DNA from: Leifsonia sp. C5G2
GTDB taxonomy: Bacteria; Actinomycetota; Actinomycetes; Actinomycetales; Microbacteriaceae
Direction: 5' to 3'
Assembly (NCBI RefSeq): GCF_013359685.1
Contig: NZ_JABFMV010000014.1
Span: 41,250-105,249 of the forward strand
Length of the DNA: 64,000 nt
The translations under genes and the position numbers were made by a program. The notes under the pieces are model-generated. The model saw nothing but the letters and a program-made list of their open reading frames with translations, was not told where the DNA came from and made no database searches. Below are positions 34,465-42,978 of the stretch, in pieces (position 1 is the stretch's first letter; each line of letters begins with the position of its first letter).

Positions 34465-35916
34465 CTAGACGCGGGACGCCGTCGCCTCGCCCACCGCCTC
34501 CCCGGCCCGTGCTTCGGCGATCACCCGGGCGAAGGCGCGTCCCGAGTCCTTGACGGTGCGCACCTGCGTCCCGTAGTCGACCCGGACGATGCCGAACCGC
34601 TTCGCGTACCCCCACGCCCACTCGAAGTTGTCGAGCAGCGACCAGACGAAGTATCCGCGCACGTCGGCGCCCTCGTCGATCGCCCGGCCGACCGCGTCGA
34701 TGTGCGCGAGGACGTACGCCTCCCGGTCGAGGTCGTGCACCGCGCCGTCCTCGGCGACCACGTCGTCGTAGGAGGCGCCGTTCTCGGTGATGTACAGCGG
34801 CGGGAGGGTCGGGTACTCGCCGGTGAGCCGCACCAGCAGGGCGCGCAGCCCGTCCGGGTTCACCTCCCAGCCCATGGCGGTGGTGGGCAGGTGACGGGAC
34901 GGGAAGGTCACGTACTCGCTGCCGACGAACGGCGACGACGTCGGTCGCGGTGTCGGGGTGACGGCCGCCGGCTCGTCGGACCCGAGCGGATGCCCGCTGA
35001 CGTTGTCGTCGTGGTAGTGGTTCACGCCGAGGAAGTCGAGCGGCTGCGCGATCGTCGCGAGGTCGCCGTCGTGCACGAGCTCCTCGAACCGGTGCTCGCG
35101 CACATCCTCCAGCACGTCGGCGGGGTAGGCGCCGAGCAGCAGCGGCTCGAGGAACATGCGGTTCCACAGCCCGTCGATGCGGCGCGCGGCCTCCCGGTCG
35201 ACCGGATCCGCGGGGTCGTTCGGCACGGCGGTGGTCAGGTTGAGCGTGATGCCGAGCCGCAGCGACTCCGTCCGGCCCTCCGCCTCCGCGAGCGAGCGCA
35301 GCTCGGCGGCGGCGAGCCCGTGCGCCAGGTGCTGGTGGTGGAGAGCGGCGAGCGCCGCCCGCGGCTCCTGCCGGCCGGGTGCGTGCTCCCCGCCGGCGTA
35401 GGCGATGAGCGACGAGCAGAGCGGCTCGTTGAACGTCGTCCAGTGGTCGACCCGGTCGCCGAGCGCGTGGTAGACCGCCACCGCGTAGTCGCGGAAGCGG
35501 TACGCGGTGTCCCGGTTCGCCCATCCGCCCTTCTCCTCGAGCGCCTGCGGCAGGTCCCAGTGGTACAGGGTCAGCCAGGGCAGGATGCCCGCGCCGAGCA
35601 GCTCGTCGACCAGCCGGTCGTAGAAGGCGAGGCCGGCCGCGTTGACCGTGCGGTCGCCGGGCTTCACCCGGGCCCAGGAGGTCGAGAACCGGTACGACTG
35701 CAGGCCGAGCGACGCCATCAGCGCGACGTCCTCCGGCATGAGGTGGTAGTGGTCGACCGCGACCTCGGGGGTGTCCCCTCCGGCGATCGCGCCGGGGACG
35801 CGCGCGAACGCGTCCCAGATCGAGTCCTCCTTGCCGTCCTCGTGGGCGGCGCCCTCGATCTGCGCGGCGGCGGTGGCCGACCCCCAGAGGAAGCCGGCGG
35901 GCCAGGTGCGGTTCAT
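34465..35916 (-). CDS. bglC: GH1 beta-glucosidase
   Basis: 483 residues, full length for family GH1. The acid/base Glu is in TFNEPL (Glu164) and the nucleophile in ITENG (Glu378). Other marks are the N-terminal FLWGSATAAAQIEG and C-terminal YFVWSLLDNFEWAWGY. There is no signal peptide, so it cleaves imported cellobiose or other beta-glucosides in the cytoplasm. ATG at 35916 comes 2 bases after the permease stop, with GAAAGG inside the permease end as the ribosome site. It completes the uptake-and-hydrolysis operon. Confidence 0.93.
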   Translation of the reverse strand: MNRTWPAGFLWGSATAAAQIEGAAHEDGKEDSIWDAFARVPGAIAGGDTPEVAVDHYHLMPEDVALMASLGLQSYRFSTSWARVKPGDRTVNAAGLAFYDRLVDELLGAGILPWLTLYHWDLPQALEEKGGWANRDTAYRFRDYAVAVYHALGDRVDHWTTFNEPLCSSLIAYAGGEHAPGRQEPRAALAALHHQHLAHGLAAAELRSLAEAEGRTESLRLGITLNLTTAVPNDPADPVDREAARRIDGLWNRMFLEPLLLGAYPADVLEDVREHRFEELVHDGDLATIAQPLDFLGVNHYHDDNVSGHPLGSDEPAAVTPTPRPTSSPFVGSEYVTFPSRHLPTTAMGWEVNPDGLRALLVRLTGEYPTLPPLYITENGASYDDVVAEDGAVHDLDREAYVLAHIDAVGRAIDEGADVRGYFVWSLLDNFEWAWGYAKRFGIVRVDYGTQVRTVKDSGRAFARVIAEARAGEAVGEATASRV

Positions 35917-35918
35917 TC

Positions 35919-36806
35919 TCAGCCTTTCACCGCGCCGGCCATGATGCCGGAGACCAGCTGCCGGCCGGCGAGCACGAAGAGGATCAACAGGGGGATGGTG
36001 GCGAGCACGGCGCCCGCGAGCACGATCGAGTAGTCGACGTACTTCGCCGACTGCAGCTGGCTGAGCGCCACCTGCAGCGTCGGGTTCTGCGGCGCGACGA
36101 GGAGCGGCCAGAGGTAGTCCGTCCACGCGGTCATGAAGGTGAAGAGACCGAGGATCGCCATGGCCGGCCGCGCGGCGGGGACGCCGACGTGCCAGAACGT
36201 GCGGATCATGTTGGCGCCGTCCACGCGGGCCGCCTCGATCAGCTCCTCGGGGATGACATCGACGAGGTACTGGCGCATGAAGAAGACGCCGAACGCCGTG
36301 ACGAGGGTCGGCACGATGACCGCTCCGAGCGTCCCGGTCCAGCCGAACTGCTTCATCACCATGAACAGCGGGATGATGCCGAGCTGCGTCGGGACGGCGA
36401 GCGTCGCCACCACGAAGACCATCAGGCCCTCGCGGCCTCGGAAGCGCAGCTTCGCGAACGCGTAGCCCGCGAGCGTCGAGAACGCGACGACCGAGACGGT
36501 GATGACCGACGCGACGATGATCGAGTTGCCGAGCGCCAGCCAGAACGGGACGGTGTCGAGCACCTGGCCGACGTTCGTCCAGAACTGCCCGCCCGGCAGC
36601 AGGGGCGGCCAGGTGGAGGTGAGCACGGTACTGTTCGAGGAGCCGGCGACGAACGACCACCACAGCGGGTACGCGCCGCCGATGAACAGGGCGAGCAGGA
36701 TCCCGTAGGTGAGGAAGCCGGGGCGGCGGTCGATGCCGAGCGCCTTGCGCTTCGGCGCCCGCGCAGTCTGCTCGGTGCGAGCGGGACGGGTGGTGGTGGC
36801 GGTCAT
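35919..36806 (-). CDS. cebG: ABC sugar permease (CebG-like)
   Basis: 295 residues, six predicted membrane helices after a basic, threonine-rich N-terminal stretch. The EAA loop is ELIEAARVDGANMIRTFWHVGVP. It overlaps the upstream permease stop (ATGA) and pairs with it to form the pore for cellobiose or a similar oligosaccharide. Confidence 0.87.
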   Translation of the reverse strand: MTATTTRPARTEQTARAPKRKALGIDRRPGFLTYGILLALFIGGAYPLWWSFVAGSSNSTVLTSTWPPLLPGGQFWTNVGQVLDTVPFWLALGNSIIVASVITVSVVAFSTLAGYAFAKLRFRGREGLMVFVVATLAVPTQLGIIPLFMVMKQFGWTGTLGAVIVPTLVTAFGVFFMRQYLVDVIPEELIEAARVDGANMIRTFWHVGVPAARPAMAILGLFTFMTAWTDYLWPLLVAPQNPTLQVALSQLQSAKYVDYSIVLAGAVLATIPLLILFVLAGRQLVSGIMAGAVKG

Positions 36807-37867
36807 ACGTTCTTCTCCTCGCTCGCGGCGGCCAGGATGCGCGACGCCTGCAGGCGTTTCGCGGTCCTCCTGCGATGCAGGCGGGTCTCGGTGGAGGCGA
36901 TGCGGCGCGAGATCAGGAAGTTGAGCACGCCGAACACCACGATCAGCAGGAACAGCAGCCACGCGATCGCGGAGGCCTTGCCGAAGTTCTGCCGGTTGAA
37001 GGCCATGTCCCACAGGTAGAGCACGGTCGTCTGGTACTGCCGCTGCGGCCCGCCGGGCACGGCGCTCGACGGGTTGAACAGCTTCGGCTCCGTGAAGATC
37101 TGCAGGCCGCCGATGGTCGCCGTGATGATGACGAAGATCATGGTCGGGCGGATGCTCGGCAGCGTGATCGAGAAGAACCGGCGGAACGACCCGGCGCCGT
37201 CGAGGGCGGCCGACTCGTGGATGTCGCGCGGCACCGCCTGCATGGCGGCCAGCAGGATGAGGGCGTTGTAGCCGGTCCAGCGCCAGTTGACCATGGAGGC
37301 GATGGCGACGTGCGACGGGAACGTCTGCGTCTTCCACATCACAGGGTCGAGGCCGATGGCCTGCAGGATGTTGTTGATCAGCCCGTACTTCTCGTCGAAT
37401 GCGCTCGAGAAGATCAGCGTGACGGCGACCGGGGTGACGACGTAGGGGAGCAGCACGCTCATCCGCCAGAAGGTCTTGGCGCGGATGTTCTGATCGAGGA
37501 TGGCCGCGATGAAGACGGCGGCGATCAGCTGCGGGATGGCGGAGAGCAGGAAGATGCTGATCGTGTTGAACAGCGAGTTCCAGAAGAACGGGTCGCTCAG
37601 CTCCGCCGCGTAGTTCTTGAAGCCGACCCACTCGCCGGGGCCCGTGAGCAGGTTCCAGTTGTTCAGCGAGACGACGAACGTGTAGATGAGCGGGAACAGG
37701 CCGACGAGCCCGAACAGGATGAAGAAGGGTGCGACGTAGAAGTACGGCGACGCCTTCACGTCGAAGCGGCTGAGCCGCTGCTTGAAGCTGAGGTCGCCGC
37801 GGCCGGAGCGCCCGCGCGACGTGGTGGGCGCGGCGGGTGCGGCGTCGCGGGTGGCGGTGGTGGTCAT
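36803..37867 (-). CDS. cebF: ABC sugar permease (CebF-like)
   Basis: 354 residues. After about 40 polar residues come six membrane helices; the EAA loop reads DIHESAALDGAGSFRRFFSITLP. The basic C-terminal tail (RRTAKRLQASRILAAASEEKNV) is longer than usual. ATG at 37867 lies 70 bases after the binding-protein stop. No ATPase gene is in the operon, so a shared MsiK-type ATPase is likely used. Confidence 0.87.
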   Translation of the reverse strand: MTTTATRDAAPAAPTTSRGRSGRGDLSFKQRLSRFDVKASPYFYVAPFFILFGLVGLFPLIYTFVVSLNNWNLLTGPGEWVGFKNYAAELSDPFFWNSLFNTISIFLLSAIPQLIAAVFIAAILDQNIRAKTFWRMSVLLPYVVTPVAVTLIFSSAFDEKYGLINNILQAIGLDPVMWKTQTFPSHVAIASMVNWRWTGYNALILLAAMQAVPRDIHESAALDGAGSFRRFFSITLPSIRPTMIFVIITATIGGLQIFTEPKLFNPSSAVPGGPQRQYQTTVLYLWDMAFNRQNFGKASAIAWLLFLLIVVFGVLNFLISRRIASTETRLHRRRTAKRLQASRILAAASEEKNV

Positions 37868-37937
37868 TGCGGATCTCCCGTGGTTCGGGCCCCCGCCGCG
37901 CGCGGAGCGCAACGGGGGCCCGGGTGTTCGGTTCGGG

Positions 37938-39260
37938 TTACTTGTTGACCACGAGCTGGTCGAGCAGCTTCATGGCGTTGTCCCACGCCTGGTCGCCGTT
38001 CGCCTTCTTGGAGTCGAGCTCCTGGACGGACGGGCCGAAGACCTGCGACTGGATGACCGAGTCGTCCGGTCCCTTGTACTGGGCGACGACGCCCTTCGCG
38101 CGCTCCCCGAGGATCTGGCCGATGGGCGCGTTGTTGAAGAACTTCGTCAGGTCGCTCTCACCGGTGACGCCCGAGTCCGTCTGGGCCTCGGTCACCGACG
38201 GGAAGGTGCCGGCCGCCTGGAAGGTCTGAACCTGCGACTTCGCGGTGGTCAGCCACGCGGCGAGGGCCGCGGCCTCCTTCGGGTGCTTCGACTGCTTCGG
38301 GACCGTCAGGAACGATCCGCCCCAGTTGGCCGCGCCGCCCGGGAACACGTTGGCGAAGTCCCAGCCGGTGGCCGCGTTCCCGCCGCCCGCCTCGACCTGG
38401 CCCTTGACCACGCCGAGCATCCAGCCCGGGCAGACGAACGTGGCGAACGAGCCGTCGGTGAACGCCTTGCCCTTGCCCCAGTCCCACTGGGTCTGGTTGG
38501 AGGACAGGCCCGCCGCGGCGCCGCCGGCCAGCTTCGACCACAGCGCCTTGAGGTCGCTGTTGTCCTTGATGTTGAGCTTGCCGTCCTTGGTGTAGTAGCC
38601 CTCCGGCTGCTGGTTCACCATGGCGTTCCAGATGAAGCCGGACTGGTCGTACCAGGCCTTGCCGGTGGCGGCGTGGTACTGCTCGCCGACCTTGAAGAAG
38701 TCGTCCCAGGTGGCGTTGGTGCCGCCGAACAGCTTCGCGACCGAGTCGCGGTCGCTCGGCAGGCCGGCCGCGGCGAACAGCTTGCCGTTGTAGCAGAGGC
38801 CCTCCGGTCCGATGTCGGTGCCGTAGCCGATGATGCGGCCGTTCTTGTCGGTGGCCTGCTTCAGCTTCCAGTCGACCCAGCGGCTCTTGATGTCGTTCGC
38901 GCCGTAGTCCTTGAGGTCGTTGAACTGGTCGGAGACCTGCATGACCTTCGAGAGCCAGCCCTCTTCGACGGCCTGGACGTCGGGGAGGCCGCTGCCGGCC
39001 GCCTGCTTGGTCTGCCAGTCGGTGAGCGCGTTGTCACCGGTGTCGATGTTGGTGGCCTTGATCTTGATGTTCGGGTGCTCCTTCTCGTACTGCGAGTAGA
39101 GCTTGTCGAAGCCCATCGTGCCGAACGTGGTGACGGTCAGCGTGATCGGGTCCGAGCTGGAACCGCTGCCGCCGCTCGATGAGCAGCCTGCTGCGATCAG
39201 GGCGAAGGATGCTGCGCCGGCGACGGCCGCAGCGATCCTCGTGCGTCGTGAGAGTTTCAC
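37938..39260 (-). CDS. cebE: ABC cellobiose/beta-glucoside-binding lipoprotein (CebE-like)
   Basis: 440 residues. Signal sequence with lipobox LIAAGC (Cys26) and a Ser/Gly linker, then a family 1 solute-binding fold (TVTTFGTMGFDKLYSQYEKEHPNIKIKATN). The start is GTG 39260. It is the first gene of the operon and lies downstream of a strong promoter and two perfect palindromic operators. Ligand inferred from the beta-glucosidase and operator type. Confidence 0.87.
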   Translation of the reverse strand: MKLSRRTRIAAAVAGAASFALIAAGCSSSGGSGSSSDPITLTVTTFGTMGFDKLYSQYEKEHPNIKIKATNIDTGDNALTDWQTKQAAGSGLPDVQAVEEGWLSKVMQVSDQFNDLKDYGANDIKSRWVDWKLKQATDKNGRIIGYGTDIGPEGLCYNGKLFAAAGLPSDRDSVAKLFGGTNATWDDFFKVGEQYHAATGKAWYDQSGFIWNAMVNQQPEGYYTKDGKLNIKDNSDLKALWSKLAGGAAAGLSSNQTQWDWGKGKAFTDGSFATFVCPGWMLGVVKGQVEAGGGNAATGWDFANVFPGGAANWGGSFLTVPKQSKHPKEAAALAAWLTTAKSQVQTFQAAGTFPSVTEAQTDSGVTGESDLTKFFNNAPIGQILGERAKGVVAQYKGPDDSVIQSQVFGPSVQELDSKKANGDQAWDNAMKLLDQLVVNK

Positions 39261-39303
39261 GGGTTCACTCCTTTGTGCGTGGGTCTGTGCGCCTGGTGCG
39301 CGC

Positions 39304-39344
39304 TGAGAGCGCTCTCATGCGATGGGCGTGAGAGCGCTCTCACG
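39304..39344. promoter_or_regulatory. Two perfect CebR-type operators
   Basis: TGAGAGCGCTCTCA occurs at 39304-39317 and at 39329-39342; the second extends to an 18-base perfect palindrome (39327-39344). Their centres are 25 bases apart, and they lie between the promoter and the binding-protein gene, so a bound repressor would act as a roadblock. A degenerate copy (39395-39408, 11 of 14 matches) sits upstream of the -35 box and could support looping. Confidence 0.85.
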
Positions 39345-39355
39345 CGTTGCAGGAG

Positions 39356-39385
39356 AATCTAGAACGCCCTCCCGGGTCGTGTCAA
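39356..39385 (-). promoter_or_regulatory. Sigma-70 promoter of the ceb-like operon
   Basis: On the minus strand, TTGACA (39385-39380) and TAGATT (39361-39356) are separated by 18 bases. This is the clearest promoter in the window. The expected start of transcription is just upstream of both operators. Confidence 0.8.
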
Positions 39386-39463
39386 GTCCCAGTGTGGTCG
39401 CGCTCTCATCCGCGCCGTTCCGGTGTTTTGTCCGAAACGGGCCCGCCCGTAGACTCCGTCAGG

Positions 39464-39503
39464 CGCGACACGCCGTCACGCCGGGGGATGACGGCGTGTC
39501 GCG
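39464..39503. terminator. 15-bp-arm hairpin downstream of the exporter gene
   Basis: Arms 39464-39478 and 39489-39503 are perfectly complementary (15 bases) around a 10-base loop, 71 bases after the end of the minus-strand exporter gene. Both arms contain the shared 11-mer GCGACACGCCG or its complement. Likely the exporter terminator, protecting the ceb promoter from read-through. Confidence 0.72.
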
Positions 39504-39573
39504 TCCCCTCGTCGTACGGGGAACGGCCGCCACCCCGAGGGGCGACGGCCGTTCAGTGCGGAGCGGGATGCGG

Positions 39574-41742
39574 TCAGTCGGTCGCCGGCCGCGGGCGCTG
39601 GGCCCGCGTGGAGGCGGTGTCGACACCCGGCTCGACGAGCGCGCCGAACTCGTTCGCCGCTCGGGTCGCGAGGATTCCGGTGTCGTACTCCTCGTCGTCG
39701 TCCTCCGACAGCGATGCGTACGCACCGACCGGCTCGCGCTCGGCGTTCTTGGCCTCCTCGGCCGCGGCCGCGTCGTCCGCCGCCTCCTGCAGCGCCGACT
39801 TGGCCCGCAGCGGAGGGGTCCGGAAGAACAGCGAGAGCACGAACGCGATCAGGACCACGATCATCGCGACCCAGTAGACCTGCACCGCCGACGCGTTGAA
39901 CGCCACCAGGAACGGCTTCGACAGCCGCGGGTCGGCGGAGTTCAGGAACGACGTGTCGTTGATGTCGGAGGTGCTGGACGCGGAGTCGGACTTCTTCAGC
40001 TGCGTCTGCAGCGTCGGGACCAGCGTGTCCACGAACGCCGTGCGGGCGGCCGGATCGCTGAAGTCCAGCGTGACCGTGCCGTCGGCGGCGACCTTGGCGT
40101 ACGGGGCGCTGGTGGCCAGCGCCTTCTGTGCGCCCGCGATCGCCTGCTGCTTCGCGGCGGCCTCTGCGGCGGGCTGGGCGGCCGCCGGGATGGCGCCGGA
40201 GGCGACACCCTGCGCAACCGCCTGCGTGGCCTTGTCGAGCCCGGCCGTCACCTGCGCCTGGATCTTCTGCTGCGCGCCGTCCGTGGCCTTGGTCACGATC
40301 GGGTCGTAGATCTTGTCCATGATCTGCTTGTTCTCGGAGGCGTTCGCCACCTCCGGCGTCAGCGCCGCATCCATGGCCGCCGTCAGCGTCGGGGTGTCCG
40401 TCAGCGACGACTTGATGTTCGTCGGGAACACCGTGAACAGCAGAGAGAGCAGCACGGCCGTGCCGAGCGTTCCACCGATCTGGCGGAAGAACGTGGACGC
40501 ACTGGTCGCCACACCCATGTCGCGCAGGCCCACCGAGTTCTGGCTGGCGATCGTGAGCGTCTGCATGAGCTGACCGAGGCCGAGACCGATGAGCAGCATC
40601 GCACCCGCGATGAACCAGTACGAGTCGCCGTACTTCAGGAACGTCAGGTAGAAGAACCCGCCGGCGAGCATCGCGGTGCCGATGATCGGGAACTGCCGGT
40701 AACGGCCGGTGCGCGCGATGATCTGGCCAGACACGATGGAGGACACCATCAGGCCGAGGATCATCGGCAGCAGCTGGAGGCCGGACACCGTCGGAGACGA
40801 CCCGAGCACGATCTGCAGGTAGAGCGGGAGGGTCAGCATGGCGCCGAACATCCCGAAGCCGACCAGCACGCCGATGACCGTGGCCATCGAGAAGGTGCTG
40901 GAGCGGAACAGCTTGATCGGGATGAGCGCGTCGTCCTTCATCGCGATCTCGATGAGGATGAACGCGATGATGCCGATGCCGCCTATCACGTAGCAGGCGA
41001 TCGCGGCCGGGCTGTCCCAGCCCCAGTCGCGGCCCTGCTCGGCCACCAGGAGCAGCGGAACGAGCGCGACGATGACACCCGCGGCGCCCCACCAGTCGAT
41101 GCGGGCGGATCCGCGCGAACGCTTCGGCAGGTGCAGGAAGCGGAGCACCATCCCGAGCGCGATGATGCCGATCGGGACGTTGATCAGGAACACCCAACGC
41201 CAGCCGGCGATCCACAGGATCTGGTCGGCGCCGGCGAACAGGCCGCCCACCAGCGGGCCGATCAGGCTGGAGATGCCGAAGACGGCGAGGAAGTATCCCT
41301 GGTACTTGGCGCGCTCGCGCGGGGCGAGCATGTCGCCCATGATCGCCAGCGGCATCGACATCAGACCGCCGGCGCCGAGGCCCTGGATGGCCCGGAACGC
41401 CGCCAGCTCGAGCATCGAGGTCGAGAAGGAGGCGAGGATCGAGCCGACGATGAAGATGACGATCGCGATGATGAACAGCGGTCGCCGGCCGAAGATGTCG
41501 GAGAGCTTGCCGTAGATCGGCGTCGAGATCGTCGACAGGATCAGGTAGCCCGTGGTGACCCAGGCCTGCTGGCTGAGGCCGTGCAGGTCGTCGCCGATGG
41601 TGCGGATGGCGGTTCCGACCACGGTCTGGTCGAGGGCGGAGAGGAACATGCCGGCCATGAGGCCGAAGATCACGAAGAGGATCTCGCGATGCGACATGAT
41701 CGGTTTGGGAGCGGCGGTCGCCGCGCTGGTCTGACTGGACAT
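39574..41742 (-). CDS. DHA2-family multidrug exporter with large extracytoplasmic loop
   Basis: 722 residues from ATG 41742 (GGAG upstream), well above the 500 usual for the EmrB/QacA family. Typical motifs are LDQTVVGTAIRTIG near residue 40 and GKLSDIFGRRPLF (motif A). There are 14 predicted membrane helices. Between about residues 440 and 605, before the last helix, lies an Ala/Gln/Lys-rich soluble stretch, probably on the outer side of the membrane, and the C-terminus adds about 85 acidic residues. It probably exports drugs or lipids using the proton gradient. A perfect palindrome CACACCGGTGTG lies 51 bases upstream of its start. Confidence 0.88.
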   Translation of the reverse strand: MSSQTSAATAAPKPIMSHREILFVIFGLMAGMFLSALDQTVVGTAIRTIGDDLHGLSQQAWVTTGYLILSTISTPIYGKLSDIFGRRPLFIIAIVIFIVGSILASFSTSMLELAAFRAIQGLGAGGLMSMPLAIMGDMLAPRERAKYQGYFLAVFGISSLIGPLVGGLFAGADQILWIAGWRWVFLINVPIGIIALGMVLRFLHLPKRSRGSARIDWWGAAGVIVALVPLLLVAEQGRDWGWDSPAAIACYVIGGIGIIAFILIEIAMKDDALIPIKLFRSSTFSMATVIGVLVGFGMFGAMLTLPLYLQIVLGSSPTVSGLQLLPMILGLMVSSIVSGQIIARTGRYRQFPIIGTAMLAGGFFYLTFLKYGDSYWFIAGAMLLIGLGLGQLMQTLTIASQNSVGLRDMGVATSASTFFRQIGGTLGTAVLLSLLFTVFPTNIKSSLTDTPTLTAAMDAALTPEVANASENKQIMDKIYDPIVTKATDGAQQKIQAQVTAGLDKATQAVAQGVASGAIPAAAQPAAEAAAKQQAIAGAQKALATSAPYAKVAADGTVTLDFSDPAARTAFVDTLVPTLQTQLKKSDSASSTSDINDTSFLNSADPRLSKPFLVAFNASAVQVYWVAMIVVLIAFVLSLFFRTPPLRAKSALQEAADDAAAAEEAKNAEREPVGAYASLSEDDDEEYDTGILATRAANEFGALVEPGVDTASTRAQRPRPATD

Positions 41743-42047
41743 CTGTCTCCGGGTCGAGAGTCGGGTGAAGGGACGCCCGGCACGCGGAGCGTCACACCGG
41801 TGTGGGGCAAAAGAATTTTGCGGAGAGTGCAAAGTTACACCCACTGCCTGCACGCCCACAACGCGCGCGCCCGGGGGAGCGGGGCCGCGTTCGCCAGGGG
41901 CGAACGCCTCGCCGCCTCCCGCGGGCTGCTGCCTGTCGATGGGGTGCAAAACGAACGAGACTGGCCCCCATCCAGGTCACGCATATGTTGTGAGCGTAGG
42001 TTGGAAGAACTCCGACCGACCGCCTCCGAATCCGCTCCGAAGGTTGT
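41743..42047. other. Structured 305-base divergent intergenic region
   Basis: This gap separates the exporter from the divergent amidase gene. It holds the perfect 12-base palindrome CACACCGGTGTG (41793-41804), a dyad GCAAAA/TTTTGC with a 3-base centre (41807-41821), and a very stable hairpin with 9-base arms GCGTTCGCC and GGCGAACGC around a 3-base loop (41887-41907). The first two could be operators for the exporter; the hairpin would lie in the leader of the amidase mRNA. No coding sequence is convincing here. Confidence 0.6.
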
Positions 42048-42959
42048 ATGAGTTCTCTCAGCCCCTCACGTCGCACGCGCCGCATCCTGGCGCTCACCGC
42101 CGTCGCCGCGACCGCCGCCCTCGCGTTCACCGCCTGCGCGGGCGAGCCGTCGCCCGTCACCAAGGCCGTCGCCCAGGCGGCGGCCCCCTCGCCGACCGCC
42201 ACGTCGTCGGTCGTCTCCTCGATCCAGCCTGCTGCCGGGAGCGTCTCCGGCGGCACCGTCACCCTGACCGGCACCAACCTCGGCAAGGTCGGGGCGGTCC
42301 AGATCGGCGGCCAGCCCGCCACCGTGACCCAGGCGACGAACGACAAGGTCGTCGTCAGCGTGCCCGCGGCCGCCAACTTCCAGGCCGGAAGCGTGCCCGT
42401 GACCGTGACCGACAAGAACGGCAAGCCGGTCGGCACGGCCGGCTCGACCACGTACGACTACCAGGTGCAGACGCCGGTGGACAAGCAGCTCGCCTACGCG
42501 CTGACCTACTGGAAGAACTACAACACCGCCCAGTACGGCGACCTCAACCCGGTCGGCGGCGACTGCGCCAACTTCGTCAGTCAGACCCTGATCGCCCGCG
42601 GCTGGCAGATGAACGGCGACTGGTACAACCACGACGCAGCCGAGGACTGGAGCCCGGCGTGGGGCTACGTCCCGTCGATGGACCAGTACTTCCGTGAGAA
42701 CGCGGCGAAGCTCGGCCTCACCGAGTACTCCTTCGACCAGCGCGACAAGATCAAGGTCGGCGACATCGTCATGTTCGACTGGAACGACAACGACTCTCTC
42801 GACCACGTCCAGATCGTCTCCGCGGTGCAGAACGTCAACGGGCAGATCAAGATCAAGATGGTCGGCCACAACGAGGACAGCGACTACCGCGACCTCGACG
42901 AAGCCATCACCGTCGACCACCCGGGCGCCATAGGACACTTCTGGAGCCTGTCGAAGTAA
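42048..42959 (+). CDS. Lipoprotein amidase with IPT/TIG domain
   Basis: 303 residues. The signal sequence ends in the lipobox FTAC (Cys30). Residues about 57-138 form an IPT/TIG immunoglobulin-like domain (SSIQPAAGSVSGGTVTLTGTNLG, then VQIGGQPATV). Residues 145-303 match the putative amidase domain (Amidase_6, papain-like): the catalytic Cys is in GGDCANFVSQTL (Cys173) and the His in LDHVQIVSAV (His253). It is probably a membrane-anchored peptidoglycan or peptide amidase. The next gene, a VanY-type peptidase, is 19 bases downstream, although it seems to have its own promoter. Confidence 0.85.
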   Translation: MSSLSPSRRTRRILALTAVAATAALAFTACAGEPSPVTKAVAQAAAPSPTATSSVVSSIQPAAGSVSGGTVTLTGTNLGKVGAVQIGGQPATVTQATNDKVVVSVPAAANFQAGSVPVTVTDKNGKPVGTAGSTTYDYQVQTPVDKQLAYALTYWKNYNTAQYGDLNPVGGDCANFVSQTLIARGWQMNGDWYNHDAAEDWSPAWGYVPSMDQYFRENAAKLGLTEYSFDQRDKIKVGDIVMFDWNDNDSLDHVQIVSAVQNVNGQIKIKMVGHNEDSDYRDLDEAITVDHPGAIGHFWSLSK

Positions 42960-42978
42960 CTTCGGTTATGCTCATGCC

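Noticed and set aside
41871..42035. Cyclic di-AMP riboswitch upstream of the amidase gene
   Set aside because: Only short words resemble the consensus; the conserved 3' segment expected after CCGAATCCG is missing, so the call is not supported.
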